64,000 bases of DNA, from positions 1,550,001 to 1,614,000 of the forward strand of contig CAWEQI010000003.1 in assembly GCA_963811255.1 (NCBI GenBank), in the 5' to 3' direction. Source of the DNA: Croceibacterium_B sp963811255. GTDB taxonomy: Bacteria; Pseudomonadota; Alphaproteobacteria; Sphingomonadales; Sphingomonadaceae. The first letter of the stretch is position 1; each line of letters opens with the position of its first letter. The position numbers and the translations under genes are program-made. The notes beneath the pieces are model-generated. The model searched no databases and was not told the origin of the DNA. It saw nothing but the letters and a program-made list of their open reading frames with translations. This document shows positions 9,157 through 17,504 of the stretch, one piece after another.

Positions 9157-10290
9157 TCAAGCGATCAGCGACACCCTTCCCGCCGCATGCCGTTGCAGTC
9201 GGCCGGCGATCTCCAGCTCGAGCAGGGCCATCTGCACTTCGGCGGCGCCGGCGCCGGACTGGCGGATCAGCTCGTCGACCGCAACCGGGGCGGTGGTCAG
9301 CAGGCCGGCGATGTCGGCCGGTTCGGCTTCGGCGAGGTCCTCGGGGGCGGCGTCCCAGCCGGCGGGGAGCGGCTCGCGGAAGGTCGAGCGCGGCGTGCCG
9401 TCGAAATCGCTCAGCAGCTCGGCGACATCGTCGGGCGTCTGCACCAGCACCGCGCCTTCGCGGATCAGCTGGTTGCACCCTTGCGAGCGGACCTCGAGCG
9501 GGCTGCCGGGGATCGCCATCACCTCCCTGCCCGCCTCGGCCGCCAGGCGCGCGGTGATCAGTGAGCCGGAGCGGGAGGCCGCCTCTACCACCAGCGTGCC
9601 GCTGGCGAGCCCGGCGATGATCCGGTTCCGACTGGGGAAATGGCTGCCGCGCGGCTCGGTGCCGGGCGGCTGCTCGGCGAGCAGCAAGCCCTCGGCGGCG
9701 ATCTGCTCCTGCAGCTCGGCGTGCTGCGGGGGATAGGCGATGTCGATGCCGCTGGCGATCACCCCGATGGTGGCTGGAAGCGCCCCGCGATGCGCCGCGC
9801 CGTCGATTCCGCGCGCGAGGCCGGAGACGACGACGAACCCCGCCTCGGCCAGCGCCGCCGCGAACTCGCGCGCCAGCTTGACCGCCGCCGCCGAGGCGTT
9901 GCGCGCGCCGACGATGGCGACGCACGGCCGGTTTGCCAGCGCCGGGTCGCCGCGCGCCATCAGGATCGGCGGCGCGCCTTCGACCTGCCCCAGCAGCGCC
10001 GGATAGTCGGATGAATCGTGGAACAGGTAGCGCGCGCCGGCGCGGCGCACCGCGGCCACTTCGGACTCGATGCGATTGACGGGTGCCGGGCGGTAATCGC
10101 GTCCCCCGCGCGAGGCGAGGTCGGGCAGCGCCTCGATCGCCGTTTGCGCATCACCGAACCGATGCAGAAGCTGCGCATAGCTGACCGGGCCGATATTCGG
10201 CGAACGCAGCAGCCGGATGCGAGCGAAAGCTTCGTCCTGCGAAAGGGCCTCTCCTGAGCCCTGAGCCGGCCGAAGGGGCGAAGGGGTCAC
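9157..10290 (-). CDS. dprA: DNA-processing protein DprA
   Basis: Binds incoming single-stranded DNA and loads RecA during natural transformation. The 377-residue protein has an N-terminal helical SAM-like part, the extended Rossmann DprA core (VGARNAS; GLARGIDGAAH; SGIDIAYPP; FPSRNRIIAG; VVEAASRSGSLITA; AIPGS) at about residues 110-290, and a C-terminal winged-helix-like part. The GTG at 10290 overlaps the plsY stop by four bases (GTGA), so the pair is co-transcribed and translationally coupled. No comE/comF genes are visible here, so competence itself cannot be judged. Confidence 0.93.
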   Translation of the reverse strand: MTPSPLRPAQGSGEALSQDEAFARIRLLRSPNIGPVSYAQLLHRFGDAQTAIEALPDLASRGGRDYRPAPVNRIESEVAAVRRAGARYLFHDSSDYPALLGQVEGAPPILMARGDPALANRPCVAIVGARNASAAAVKLAREFAAALAEAGFVVVSGLARGIDGAAHRGALPATIGVIASGIDIAYPPQHAELQEQIAAEGLLLAEQPPGTEPRGSHFPSRNRIIAGLASGTLVVEAASRSGSLITARLAAEAGREVMAIPGSPLEVRSQGCNQLIREGAVLVQTPDDVAELLSDFDGTPRSTFREPLPAGWDAAPEDLAEAEPADIAGLLTTAPVAVDELIRQSGAGAAEVQMALLELEIAGRLQRHAAGRVSLIA

Positions 10291-10868
10291 GGCTTCGCCC
10301 CGACTTTCGGCTCTTCCCCCGCCAGCAGGCGGCGGATGTTGGCGCGATGCAGCCAAATCACCAGCAGCGCGATGACGGCGAGGACCGGGACGAAGCGCTC
10401 GAAGCCGAACACCGCCGCAGCGAGGACAGCGGCGACGACGGCGCTCATCCCGGCCACCGAACTGATGCGGGTGGCGGCCAACACGGCGAGCCACACAAGT
10501 CCATAAGCGAGGCCGATCGGCCAACCGAGCCCCAAGCAGACGCCGGCATTGGTCGCCACGCCCTTGCCGCCCCGGAAGCCGATCCACACCGAAAAACAGT
10601 GCCCTATCACGGCGGCGAGGGCGCCGGCGGAGACGGCATCGGGGAACCAGCGCCACGCCGCAAGGACCGCCAGGAAACCCTTAGCCAGGTCCAGCACCAG
10701 CACTGCGGCGGCGAGCCCCTTGCTGCCCGTCCTGAGCACGTTGGTCGCCCCGGTGCTGCCGCTGCCGATCTGGCGGATGTCGCCCTTGCCCGCGGCCTTG
10801 GCGAGCAGCAGGCCGAAGGGGATCGACCCGACGAGGTAGGCCAGCAACGCAGCGAGAACGAAATCCAT
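10287..10868 (-). CDS. plsY: Acyl-phosphate:glycerol-3-phosphate acyltransferase PlsY
   Basis: Inner-membrane enzyme that makes lysophosphatidic acid from acyl-phosphate and glycerol-3-phosphate, the first step of phospholipid synthesis. The 193-residue protein has about five to seven membrane helices and the three PlsY motifs: SIPFG with GSGSTGATN near residue 40, GGKGVAT near residue 100, and a later HRANIRRL segment. The ATG at 10868 has an AAGGGGGG ribosome binding site; a longer reading frame reaching back into the upstream inverted repeat is unlikely to be used. It is followed directly by dprA. Confidence 0.95.
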   Translation of the reverse strand: MDFVLAALLAYLVGSIPFGLLLAKAAGKGDIRQIGSGSTGATNVLRTGSKGLAAAVLVLDLAKGFLAVLAAWRWFPDAVSAGALAAVIGHCFSVWIGFRGGKGVATNAGVCLGLGWPIGLAYGLVWLAVLAATRISSVAGMSAVVAAVLAAAVFGFERFVPVLAVIALLVIWLHRANIRRLLAGEEPKVGAKP

Positions 10869-10879
10869 ATCCCCCCTTA

Positions 10880-10967
10880 CCGTTCGGCCTGAGCTTGTCG
10901 AAGCCCTGGTTTTTCTTCTAGCGGCGTAAAGGCAAAAGCGGGCCTTGGACAAGCTCAGGCCGAACGG
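10880..10967. repeat. Perfect 20-bp inverted repeat between divergent plsY and murI
   Basis: CCGTTCGGCCTGAGCTTGTC at 10880-10899 recurs as its exact reverse complement at 10948-10967, separated by 48 bp. The unit resembles a palindromic intergenic repeat family frequent in sphingomonad genomes (from general knowledge). The right arm ends only two bases before the murI GTG, so its CGGAAG end may act as the murI ribosome binding site. Confidence 0.8.
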
Positions 10968-10969
10968 AA

Positions 10970-11777
10970 GTGGACTTACGCTTGGAAGCCGACGCCCCCA
11001 TCCTGCTGTTCGATTCCGGCGTCGGCGGGCTGACGGTGTTGGCCGAGCTGCGCAAGCTGTTGCCCGAGGCGCCGGTGATCTATGCCGCCGACCTCGCCGG
11101 CCTGCCGTATGGCGAGAAGACCGAGGCGGAAGTCGCCGCGCGGGTCGCCGGACTGCTCGGGCGGATGAGCGAGCGGTTCCGCCCGCGGCTGATCACCATC
11201 GCCTGCAACACCGCCAGCACGATTGCGCTCGGCATGGTGCGCGAGGTGCTGCACGTACCCATCGTCGGCACAGTGCCGGCGATCAAGCCGGCGGCGGCGC
11301 TGACTCGAAGCGGCACGATCGGCCTGCTCGGCACCGCCGCGACGGTGCGCCAGACATACGTCGACCATCTTGAGCGCGAGTTCGCGCAGGGCAAGCGGCT
11401 GATCCGCTATCGCCTGCCCCGGCCTGGTCGAGGCGGCCGAGGCCAAGCTGCGCGGCGAAAAACCCGACCCAGCGGTGTTCGCCGCCGCTGCGGCGGGTCT
11501 GCGCCAGCAACCGGGCGGTGCGGATATCGACACGGTCGTGCTCGCCTGCACCCATTTTCCGCTCGTCGAGGAGGACCTGCGCGAGGCTATGGGGGACGCC
11601 GTGCAATTCGTTGACGGAGCGCAAGGAATCGCCCGCCGAATCGCCTATCTCACGCAAGGGGAGCCGTTTCTCCGGACATCTCCGGATGTAGCCGTCGTCA
11701 CCGGCAGCGTAGCGGAGGCGGCACCCTTGGCAGCGGCGCTGAAGAGATATGGCCTCGAACGACTCGAATCGCTCTAA
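10970..11777 (+). CDS. murI: Glutamate racemase, interrupted by one extra base
   Basis: Makes D-glutamate for peptidoglycan. The N-terminal half (GTG at 10970) has FDSGVGGLTV near residue 15 and the first catalytic cysteine in ACNTAS near residue 81. The frame breaks near 11411: the sequence reads CGC TAT C GCC TGC CCC, and the expected CPGLVEAAE motif continues only in the +1 frame. The second catalytic cysteine, in CTHFPLVEEDL, lies in that second frame, which ends at 11777. Removing one base gives a normal 268-residue enzyme. MurI is usually essential, so a sequencing insertion is more likely than a pseudogene, but the sequence as given cannot make the full protein. Confidence 0.88.
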
Positions 11778-11883
11778 TGCGAATCCCTCGCAAACTCCGC
11801 GCTTTAAACTGCGGCTGGCATCGCTTAAGCCGCCCGGGACTCGAAAGCGGCGGCCGGACGGCGGCGCAGGACGGACAGATCCG

Positions 11884-13104
11884 TTGAATTACGACCAGAT
11901 TTTCGACCAGGCGATCGACCGGCTCCATCAGGAGGGCCGCTATCGCGTGTTCATCGATATCCTGCGCAACAAGGGCGCCTTCCCCAACGCCCGCTGCTTC
12001 GCCCACCATAACGGGCCGCAGCCGATCACCGTGTGGTGCTCGAACGACTATCTGTCGATGGGCCAGCACCCCAAGGTCATCGCGGCGATGGAAGAGGCGC
12101 TGAACGACGTCGGCGCCGGCGCCGGCGGCACCCGCAACATCGGCGGCAACACGCATTACCATATCCAGCTGGAACGCGAGCTGGCCGACCTCCACGGCAA
12201 GGAAGGCGCGCTGCTGTTCACCAGCGGCTACGTCTCCAACGACGCGACGCTGTCGACGCTCGGCAAGCTGCTGCCCGGCTGCGTGATCTTCTCCGACGAA
12301 CTGAACCACGCGAGCATGATCGCCGGGATCAGGAACTCGGGCTGCGAGAAGCGGGTGTTCCGCCACAACGACGTCGAACACCTCGAAGAGCTACTCGCGG
12401 CCGAAAGCCCGGACGTCCCCAAGCTGATCGCCTTCGAGAGCGTCTATTCGATGGACGGCGACGTGGCCCCGATCCATGCGATCTGCGATCTGGCCGACAA
12501 ATACAACGCGCTGACCTACATCGACGAGGTCCACGCGGTCGGCATGTACGGCCCGCGCGGCGGCGGCATTTCCGAGCGGGACGACGCGGCCCACCGGATC
12601 GACATTATCGAAGGCACGCTGGGCAAGGCGTTCGGGGTGATGGGCGGCTACATCGCCGCCGATGCCAAGATCATCGACTGCATCCGCAGCTACGCCCCGG
12701 GTTTCATCTTCACGACCTCGCTGAGCCCGGTGCTCGCCGCCGGCGTCCTCGCCGCCGTGCGGCATCTTAAGGAGAGTTCCGAGGAGCGCGAGGCGCAGCA
12801 AGCCGCCGCGGCCCAGCTCAAGGCGATGTTCCGCGAAGCCGGACTGCCGGTAATGGATTCGACCACCCACATCGTGCCGCTGATGGTCGGCGATCCGGTG
12901 CGGGCGAAGAAGATCAGCGACGTCCTGCTCGCCGAATACGGCGTCTACGTCCAGCCGATCAACTATCCGACGGTGCCGCGCGGCACCGAGCGGCTGCGCT
13001 TCACCCCCGGCCCGACCCATACTGAAGCGATGATGCGCGAGCTGACCGGGGCGCTGGTCGAGATTTGGGATCGGCTCGATCTCGAGCTGGCCAGGGCCGC
13101 CTGA
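11884..13104 (+). CDS. hemA: 5-aminolevulinate synthase
   Basis: PLP enzyme that condenses glycine with succinyl-CoA, the first step of haem synthesis by the C4 (Shemin) route of Alphaproteobacteria. The 406-residue protein begins NYDQIFDQAI, the usual family start, so the TTG at 11884 was chosen; an in-frame ATG at 11749 would add an atypical 45-residue lead. Signatures are CSNDYLSMGQHP near residue 54, the glycine-rich GGTRNIGGN, the DEVHAVGMYG cofactor site, and the PLP lysine in GTLGKAFGVMGGY near residue 248. An AGGACGGACAG stretch precedes the TTG. This enzyme supplies haem for the many cytochromes encoded downstream. Confidence 0.94.
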   Translation: MNYDQIFDQAIDRLHQEGRYRVFIDILRNKGAFPNARCFAHHNGPQPITVWCSNDYLSMGQHPKVIAAMEEALNDVGAGAGGTRNIGGNTHYHIQLERELADLHGKEGALLFTSGYVSNDATLSTLGKLLPGCVIFSDELNHASMIAGIRNSGCEKRVFRHNDVEHLEELLAAESPDVPKLIAFESVYSMDGDVAPIHAICDLADKYNALTYIDEVHAVGMYGPRGGGISERDDAAHRIDIIEGTLGKAFGVMGGYIAADAKIIDCIRSYAPGFIFTTSLSPVLAAGVLAAVRHLKESSEEREAQQAAAAQLKAMFREAGLPVMDSTTHIVPLMVGDPVRAKKISDVLLAEYGVYVQPINYPTVPRGTERLRFTPGPTHTEAMMRELTGALVEIWDRLDLELARAA

Positions 13105-13153
13105 CGACGCAGGACCGCCGGCCGCGTTAGGCCGATCGTAACCAAGAACTGCC

Positions 13154-15433
13154 ATGGCTTCGAGCGGTCGGGCGCCCCTTTTCGGCGCCCCCTGCGAGGT
13201 CAAGCGGCAAGACATGGAATTGTCGGGTTTTTTCAGGAATTGCTCGGGCACCTCGGCGCGCGAGGCAAGCGACGCGCCGGCGGGTCCCGCTGGTGTCATC
13301 ACCGCGGCCAATTCCACCGCGCGCCTGAAGGTGCTCGACGATTTCGAACAGGCGGGGATCGGCTGGATCTGGGCGACGGACGCCGAGGGCCGGCTCATCT
13401 ACATTTCCGAAAGCGCCGCGGCCAAGCTCCGCCGGCCGGCGCTGGACCTGCTCGGCCATCCGCTGATCGAGCTGTTCGAAACCGATCCCGACAACCCCGA
13501 CGAGCGCTCCGACCGGCCGCTCAAGTTTCAGCTCTCCGCCCGCAACAAGCTGATCGACCTGGTGATGCGCTTCGCCGCGCCCGGCGATACTGCGGGCCGG
13601 CGCACCTGGTGGATGTTCTCCGGCAATCCGAAATTCGACAAGGACGGCAAGTTCCAGGGCTATCGCGGCAGCGCCCGCGACGTGACCCTGGAGTACGAGC
13701 GCAAGCTCGAGGATTCGCGGTTGGCCGAATACGATTCGCTGACCGGCCTCGCCAACCGCCACCGGATGACCCGCCGGCTCGAGGGCACCCTCGCCGCCTA
13801 CAAGAGCGCCAAGCGCTCTTGCGCGGTGATGATGCTCGACCTCGACCGCTTCAAGCAGGTCAACGACACGATGGGCCATCCGGCGGGCGACGAGCTGCTG
13901 CGCCAGGTCGCCGATCGGCTGCGCGCCGTCGTCGGCGAGCGCGGCGAGATCGGCCGCCTCGGCGGCGACGAGTTCCAGGTGATCCTGCCCGACCTCGACG
14001 ACCGCGGAAAGCTCGGCGAGTTGGCCAACAAGCTGATCCAGATCGTCAGCCAGCCCTATCCGATCGAGGGCAAGCGGGCGATCATCGGCACCTCGGTGGG
14101 CGTCGCCATCGCGCCTTACGACGGGCTCGACAAGGACGAGATGACCCGCGCCTCCGACCTCGCGCTCTACGCCGCCAAGAACGGCGGGCGCGGGCAGTTC
14201 CGGTTCTACTCGGCCGACCTGAGGGACGAGGAGGAAGAACGCCAGGAACTGCTCGACGATTTGCGCGAAGCGCTGGCCGGCGAGCAGCTCGAGCTGCACT
14301 ACCAGCCGGTGGTGCGCACCGCCGACAACACGGTGGTCGGGTTCGAGGCGCTGATGCGCTGGGAGCACGAGGAGCGCGGCTTCGTCAGCCCGGCGGTGTT
14401 CATCCCCGCGGCCGAGGAAGGCAACCTGATCAACGCGCTCGGCGAATGGGCGCTGAAGACCGCCTGCCAGGCGGCGACCGCGTGGCCGAAGTCGGTCCGC
14501 GTGGCGGTCAACGTCTCGGCAGTGCAGTTCGCCAACCCGGCCCTGCCCGAGATCGTCACCCAGGCGCTCGCCGCCTCCGGCCTCGATCCGGGGCGGCTCG
14601 AGCTGGAGCTGACCGAGAGCGTGTTCATGGGCGACAGCGAGACCATCGACCAGACCTTCAGGACTCTGAAGCAGCTCGGCGTGCGCCTCGCGCTGGACGA
14701 TTTCGGGACCGGCTATTCTTCTCTGAGCTACCTGCGCTCGGCGCCGTTCGACAAGATCAAGGTCGACAAGAGCTTCGTCGACTCGTGCACCCAGAAGGAC
14801 CAGAACAGCGCCAAGATTATCACCGCGATCATCGGCCTGTCCGAGGCGCTCGGGATGGAGACGACGGTCGAGGGGGTCGAGGCGTTCGATCAGCTCAAGC
14901 TGGTGATTTCGAAGGGCGCCAAGTTCATCCAGGGGTGGATCTATTCCAAGGCGCTGCGCCTCGCAGAAATCGAGGAGCGGATCGCCAACCATGATTTCAA
15001 GATCGAGCCCGACGGGCCCGAGACCCACCGGTCGGAGCGCCGCAGCGTGTTCCGCCGGATCGGCGTGATCCACGACGACCACCGCTACGAGGCGGTGATG
15101 CGCGACCTCTCCAAGAGCGGGGCCAAGATCGACGGACTGCTCGGCGTGCCGCCCGGCACCGGGCTGGTGCTCGACCTCGGCGGCGGTCAGCTGGCGGTGT
15201 GCACCGTCACCCGCAGCCAGGACGCGCAGATCGCGGTCGAGTTCGAAACCCCGCTGGTCAGCGACGGCGCCGGCGGGCTGGTCACCCGCCACCGCGTCAG
15301 CCCCTACGCGCTCGCCGCGGCGGGCATGCCGCTGGCGACCCTGCCGCAGGGCAACTATCCGCTGCAGCAGGTCGCCGGGCCGCCCAAGTCGAAGCCGCAG
15401 TTCATGCAGGTGACCGTCGGCGGAATGGGCTAG
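13154..15433 (+). CDS. PAS-GGDEF-EAL-PilZ cyclic-di-GMP signalling protein
   Basis: Predicted to make, break and sense cyclic di-GMP. Order in the 759-residue protein: a PAS sensor (about 60-180), a GGDEF domain with an intact GGDEF motif (RLGGDEFQVIL near 274), an EAL domain (about 365-610) with intact EAL (GFEALMRWEH), ELTES and DDFGTGYSS catalytic motifs, and a C-terminal PilZ-like part (about 625-720) with an RR...R loop (ERRSVFRR) and a D-x-S-x-x-G motif (DLSKSG). No RxxD inhibitory site is seen five residues before GGDEF. The start may be ATG 13154 or ATG 13214. It appears cytosolic, with no membrane helices. A PilZ domain at the end of a dual-domain enzyme is uncommon and could provide product feedback. 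Confidence 0.88.
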   Translation: MASSGRAPLFGAPCEVKRQDMELSGFFRNCSGTSAREASDAPAGPAGVITAANSTARLKVLDDFEQAGIGWIWATDAEGRLIYISESAAAKLRRPALDLLGHPLIELFETDPDNPDERSDRPLKFQLSARNKLIDLVMRFAAPGDTAGRRTWWMFSGNPKFDKDGKFQGYRGSARDVTLEYERKLEDSRLAEYDSLTGLANRHRMTRRLEGTLAAYKSAKRSCAVMMLDLDRFKQVNDTMGHPAGDELLRQVADRLRAVVGERGEIGRLGGDEFQVILPDLDDRGKLGELANKLIQIVSQPYPIEGKRAIIGTSVGVAIAPYDGLDKDEMTRASDLALYAAKNGGRGQFRFYSADLRDEEEERQELLDDLREALAGEQLELHYQPVVRTADNTVVGFEALMRWEHEERGFVSPAVFIPAAEEGNLINALGEWALKTACQAATAWPKSVRVAVNVSAVQFANPALPEIVTQALAASGLDPGRLELELTESVFMGDSETIDQTFRTLKQLGVRLALDDFGTGYSSLSYLRSAPFDKIKVDKSFVDSCTQKDQNSAKIITAIIGLSEALGMETTVEGVEAFDQLKLVISKGAKFIQGWIYSKALRLAEIEERIANHDFKIEPDGPETHRSERRSVFRRIGVIHDDHRYEAVMRDLSKSGAKIDGLLGVPPGTGLVLDLGGGQLAVCTVTRSQDAQIAVEFETPLVSDGAGGLVTRHRVSPYALAAAGMPLATLPQGNYPLQQVAGPPKSKPQFMQVTVGGMG

Positions 15434-16175
15434 GCGCCGGCGTCTGGCTCAAGGGTACGGAGCCGATCCGGCCGCCGGGCGAAGTTGACACATTTGACAC
15501 AGTGTTGACGCTGTCGATGGCGACGCCGTCGAGCAGCCGGTCGACGCTGCCGCAGGCGTGGGCGAACCAGCCGTCCCAGCGCACCGCTGCTTCGGCCCGG
15601 GCGCGGCGGCCGGCCGCGTAGCTGTCCTCGTCGGTCCGTTCGTGAGGCTCTTGTTCCCATGCGTCGGCGGCCTCTTCGCCGGCGATCACGACCGTCACTT
15701 CGCGCGGGGCCGGCAGGACTTCGTCGATCGAAATTTCTTCGGGCACCGCTTCACCGGCGACCAGCGCCAGCAGCTCGTCGAAGCGGTCGGCATCCTCGCC
15801 CGCCGCCGGATTCGCCTCGGCGGCCTTGTCGAGCCGCGCGAGGTGGGCGAGCAGCAGGCGGGTGTCGTACTTGCGGCGGGTGCCGACCTTCTCACCGCGG
15901 TACCAGACGTCTTCCTCGACGCCGTCGATCGCGCGGTTGGCGAGCACTTCGGCACTCGGTTCGCGCGCCAGCACCAGCGCGGCGCCCCACGCGCGGGCGA
16001 ACAGCGGCTCGCGCCGCTTGAGGCGATAGGCCGCCTCGCGGCTGAGCCCGACGCGGGCGCAGGCGGCGCGCACGTTGCCGCCGGCGGCGAGAGGGTCGAG
16101 GAAGCGCACCTGCCGCTCGGGCGTCCAGCCGTCGTGGCGAATGGCGGGGGTGGCGATGGGGGTCTGGTCGGTCAT
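15402..16175 (-). CDS. Helix-turn-helix-containing protein, unknown function
   Basis: A 257-residue protein. Residues 15-60 (GWTPERQVRFLDPLAAGGNV...ACARVGLSREAAYRLKRR) form a clear helix-turn-helix like those of terminase-small-subunit or resolvase-type proteins, followed by a conserved W-R-G/A-L-A stretch and a long acidic, alanine-rich tail. Similar proteins occur as solitary genes in many sphingomonads with no known role. The 3' end overlaps the end of the c-di-GMP gene by 32 bases on the opposite strand. The ATG at 16175 is the natural start. Confidence 0.65.
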   Translation of the reverse strand: MTDQTPIATPAIRHDGWTPERQVRFLDPLAAGGNVRAACARVGLSREAAYRLKRREPLFARAWGAALVLAREPSAEVLANRAIDGVEEDVWYRGEKVGTRRKYDTRLLLAHLARLDKAAEANPAAGEDADRFDELLALVAGEAVPEEISIDEVLPAPREVTVVIAGEEAADAWEQEPHERTDEDSYAAGRRARAEAAVRWDGWFAHACGSVDRLLDGVAIDSVNTVSNVSTSPGGRIGSVPLSQTPAPSPFRRRSPA

Positions 16176-16317
16176 GATTCGCTATCTCCTGGATGAGAAC
16201 AAAACGCGAATCATGCTCCTTATGCACTGAAGGACGAATAGGAAAATGCTTTTTTGTCTCCGACCAGCGAGGGCATGAGTCGTGTGGGCGGCTGAGCGAG
16301 CGGGTTAACCGCGGTTA

Positions 16318-16343
16318 GGAACTAACCTACGTCTGTAGACGTT
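16318..16343 (+). promoter_or_regulatory. EcfG-type general-stress promoter
   Basis: GGAAC at 16318-16322 and CGTT at 16340-16343 are separated by 17 bases. This matches the consensus GGAAC-N16/17-CGTT recognised by the alphaproteobacterial general stress sigma factor EcfG/SigT. It lies 28 bases before the ATG of the first of two small membrane-protein genes, a good distance for a promoter. Confidence 0.75.
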
Positions 16344-16371
16344 GGCGGGGACACAACAGGAGACCCTCGCC

Positions 16372-16518
16372 ATGCTTTGGACCATCGCCGTCATTCTCGT
16401 GATCTTATGGCTTCTCGGATTCTTCGTGGTCCACGTCGGCGGCGGGCTGATCCACCTGCTGCTGGTGATCGCGGTGATCGTCATCATCTGGCAGTTGGTC
16501 ACCGGGCGTCGGGTGTGA
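16372..16518 (+). CDS. Small hydrophobic protein (Lmo0937-like family)
   Basis: A 48-residue protein consisting almost entirely of two membrane helices separated by VVHVGGG, ending ITGRRV-like (WQLVTGRRV). This is the layout of the short Lmo0937/DUF5670-type membrane proteins, a widespread family of unknown function. The ribosome binding site AACAGGAGA is nine bases before the ATG. An EcfG-type promoter directly upstream suggests induction by general stress. Confidence 0.8.
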   Translation: MLWTIAVILVILWLLGFFVVHVGGGLIHLLLVIAVIVIIWQLVTGRRV

Positions 16519-16549
16519 TCCGGCGGCGTAGCCTTCGGGAGGATCGCTG

Positions 16550-16717
16550 ATGTCGACGCTCGGCATCGTCCTGATCGCGATCGTGGTGATCGCCCTGCTT
16601 GGCGGTTTTTCCGGTCGCTACCGCGGCTACGGCTACGGCTACGGCCACCGCGGCATAGGCTGCCTGGGGCTGATCCTGATCATCATCGTGGTGCTGTGGC
16701 TGATGGGGCGGGTTTGA
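16550..16717 (+). CDS. Small membrane protein with Gly/Tyr-rich loop (DUF3309-like)
   Basis: A 55-residue protein. A first helix (LGIVLIAIVVIALLGGF) is followed by a repetitive RYRGYGYGYGHRG loop and a second helix ending in LWLMGRV, resembling DUF3309-type small proteins. It starts 31 bases after the previous small membrane gene, behind a GGGAGGATCGC ribosome binding site, so both are probably transcribed from the same EcfG promoter. The biochemical function is unknown. Confidence 0.75.
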   Translation: MSTLGIVLIAIVVIALLGGFSGRYRGYGYGYGHRGIGCLGLILIIIVVLWLMGRV

Positions 16718-16721
16718 GCGC

Positions 16722-17225
16722 TCACATCGCGCGGCTGTCGTAAGCCCATTGCAGCAGGGCCTGGCGCTGGCGCCGACGGCATGAGTGGTCGCAAGGCTCG
16801 CAGTGCTTGCGGACCTGCGCTGCGTGGCGGGCAAAGGCGCGCCAGCGAGCGATCTGGCGCGCGTCGTCCTCCATCCGCCGGCCCGACCAGTAGCGACAGT
16901 ACTACTGAAACCAGCCGCGCGGGTCATCGGGGTGGATCCAGCCCTTGTCTTGCCAGTAGCGGAGCGGCCGGCTGGCCTTGACGCCGAAGTAGTTGAGCGA
17001 GCAGTCGGGCTTGTCCGGCGAGAGCTTCGCGTTCGCGAACCAGCTGGCCGGGAATTCATCTTGGCAGTCGCTCATGTACTTGCCGCAGAACACGCCCAGC
17101 GCGAGCATTTCGGCGGGGGTGAGGTCGGGGGTGAACGCGGGATCGAAGTCCCGCCCCGGCCGCGCGGTGCGGGTGTAGCGGTAGTTCCGTTGCATGCGGT
17201 CGCTGACGAGGACTTCGTTGGACAT
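16722..17225 (-). pseudogene. Conserved hypothetical gene interrupted by an in-frame TAG
   Basis: Minus-strand frame from the ATG at 17225. The first 107 residues (RPGRDFDPAFTPDLTPAEML; LGVFCGKYMSDC; KGWIHPDDPRGWFQ) match a widespread conserved hypothetical family whose C-terminal part normally continues WYCRYW.GRR. Here TAG at 16902-16904 stands where that tryptophan codon (TGG) is expected. The same frame then continues open for another 59 codons with the correct C-terminus (YCRYWSGRRM...QALLQWAYDSRAM) to a TGA at 16722. One G-to-A change explains it, either a recent nonsense mutation or a base-call error. The function of the family is unknown; the cysteines near the C-terminus suggest metal binding. 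Confidence 0.7.
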
Positions 17226-17504
17226 CCCGCAAGATTAGCGAGCCGATGGAGGCAGGGGAATGTTGCGTGCGGTGCCGCTGTGGGCAGCAAGCAGACGTCT
17301 TACATCCACAACCTCCGACTGCAGCCCAGTGTGGCGCCCGAATACGCATATGGTGCGAGCCGTGGCCTATATACGACCGACCGCGATGGGCTTGCGTTAC
17401 TAGAGGCCGTATAAGGCGTAAGCTGGCGGCAACTGACACTCGGGGACGTCAGTCAGACTGCGGAGCGACGGCACGCCCGGTCTTCGTGGGGAGGGGCGCA
17501 GCCC

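Noticed and set aside
10880..10952. Longer plsY start at 10952
   Set aside because: It would translate the inverted repeat; the conserved protein begins at the ATG at 10868 with a good ribosome binding site.
13127..15292. 721-codon minus-strand open frame opposite the c-di-GMP protein
   Set aside because: No recognisable domains; mirror of a strongly conserved PAS-GGDEF-EAL gene.
17226..17504. tRNA or small RNA in the gap before the 813-residue protein
   Set aside because: No cloverleaf arms or CCA-like end could be built, and no terminator-like hairpin with a T-run is present.
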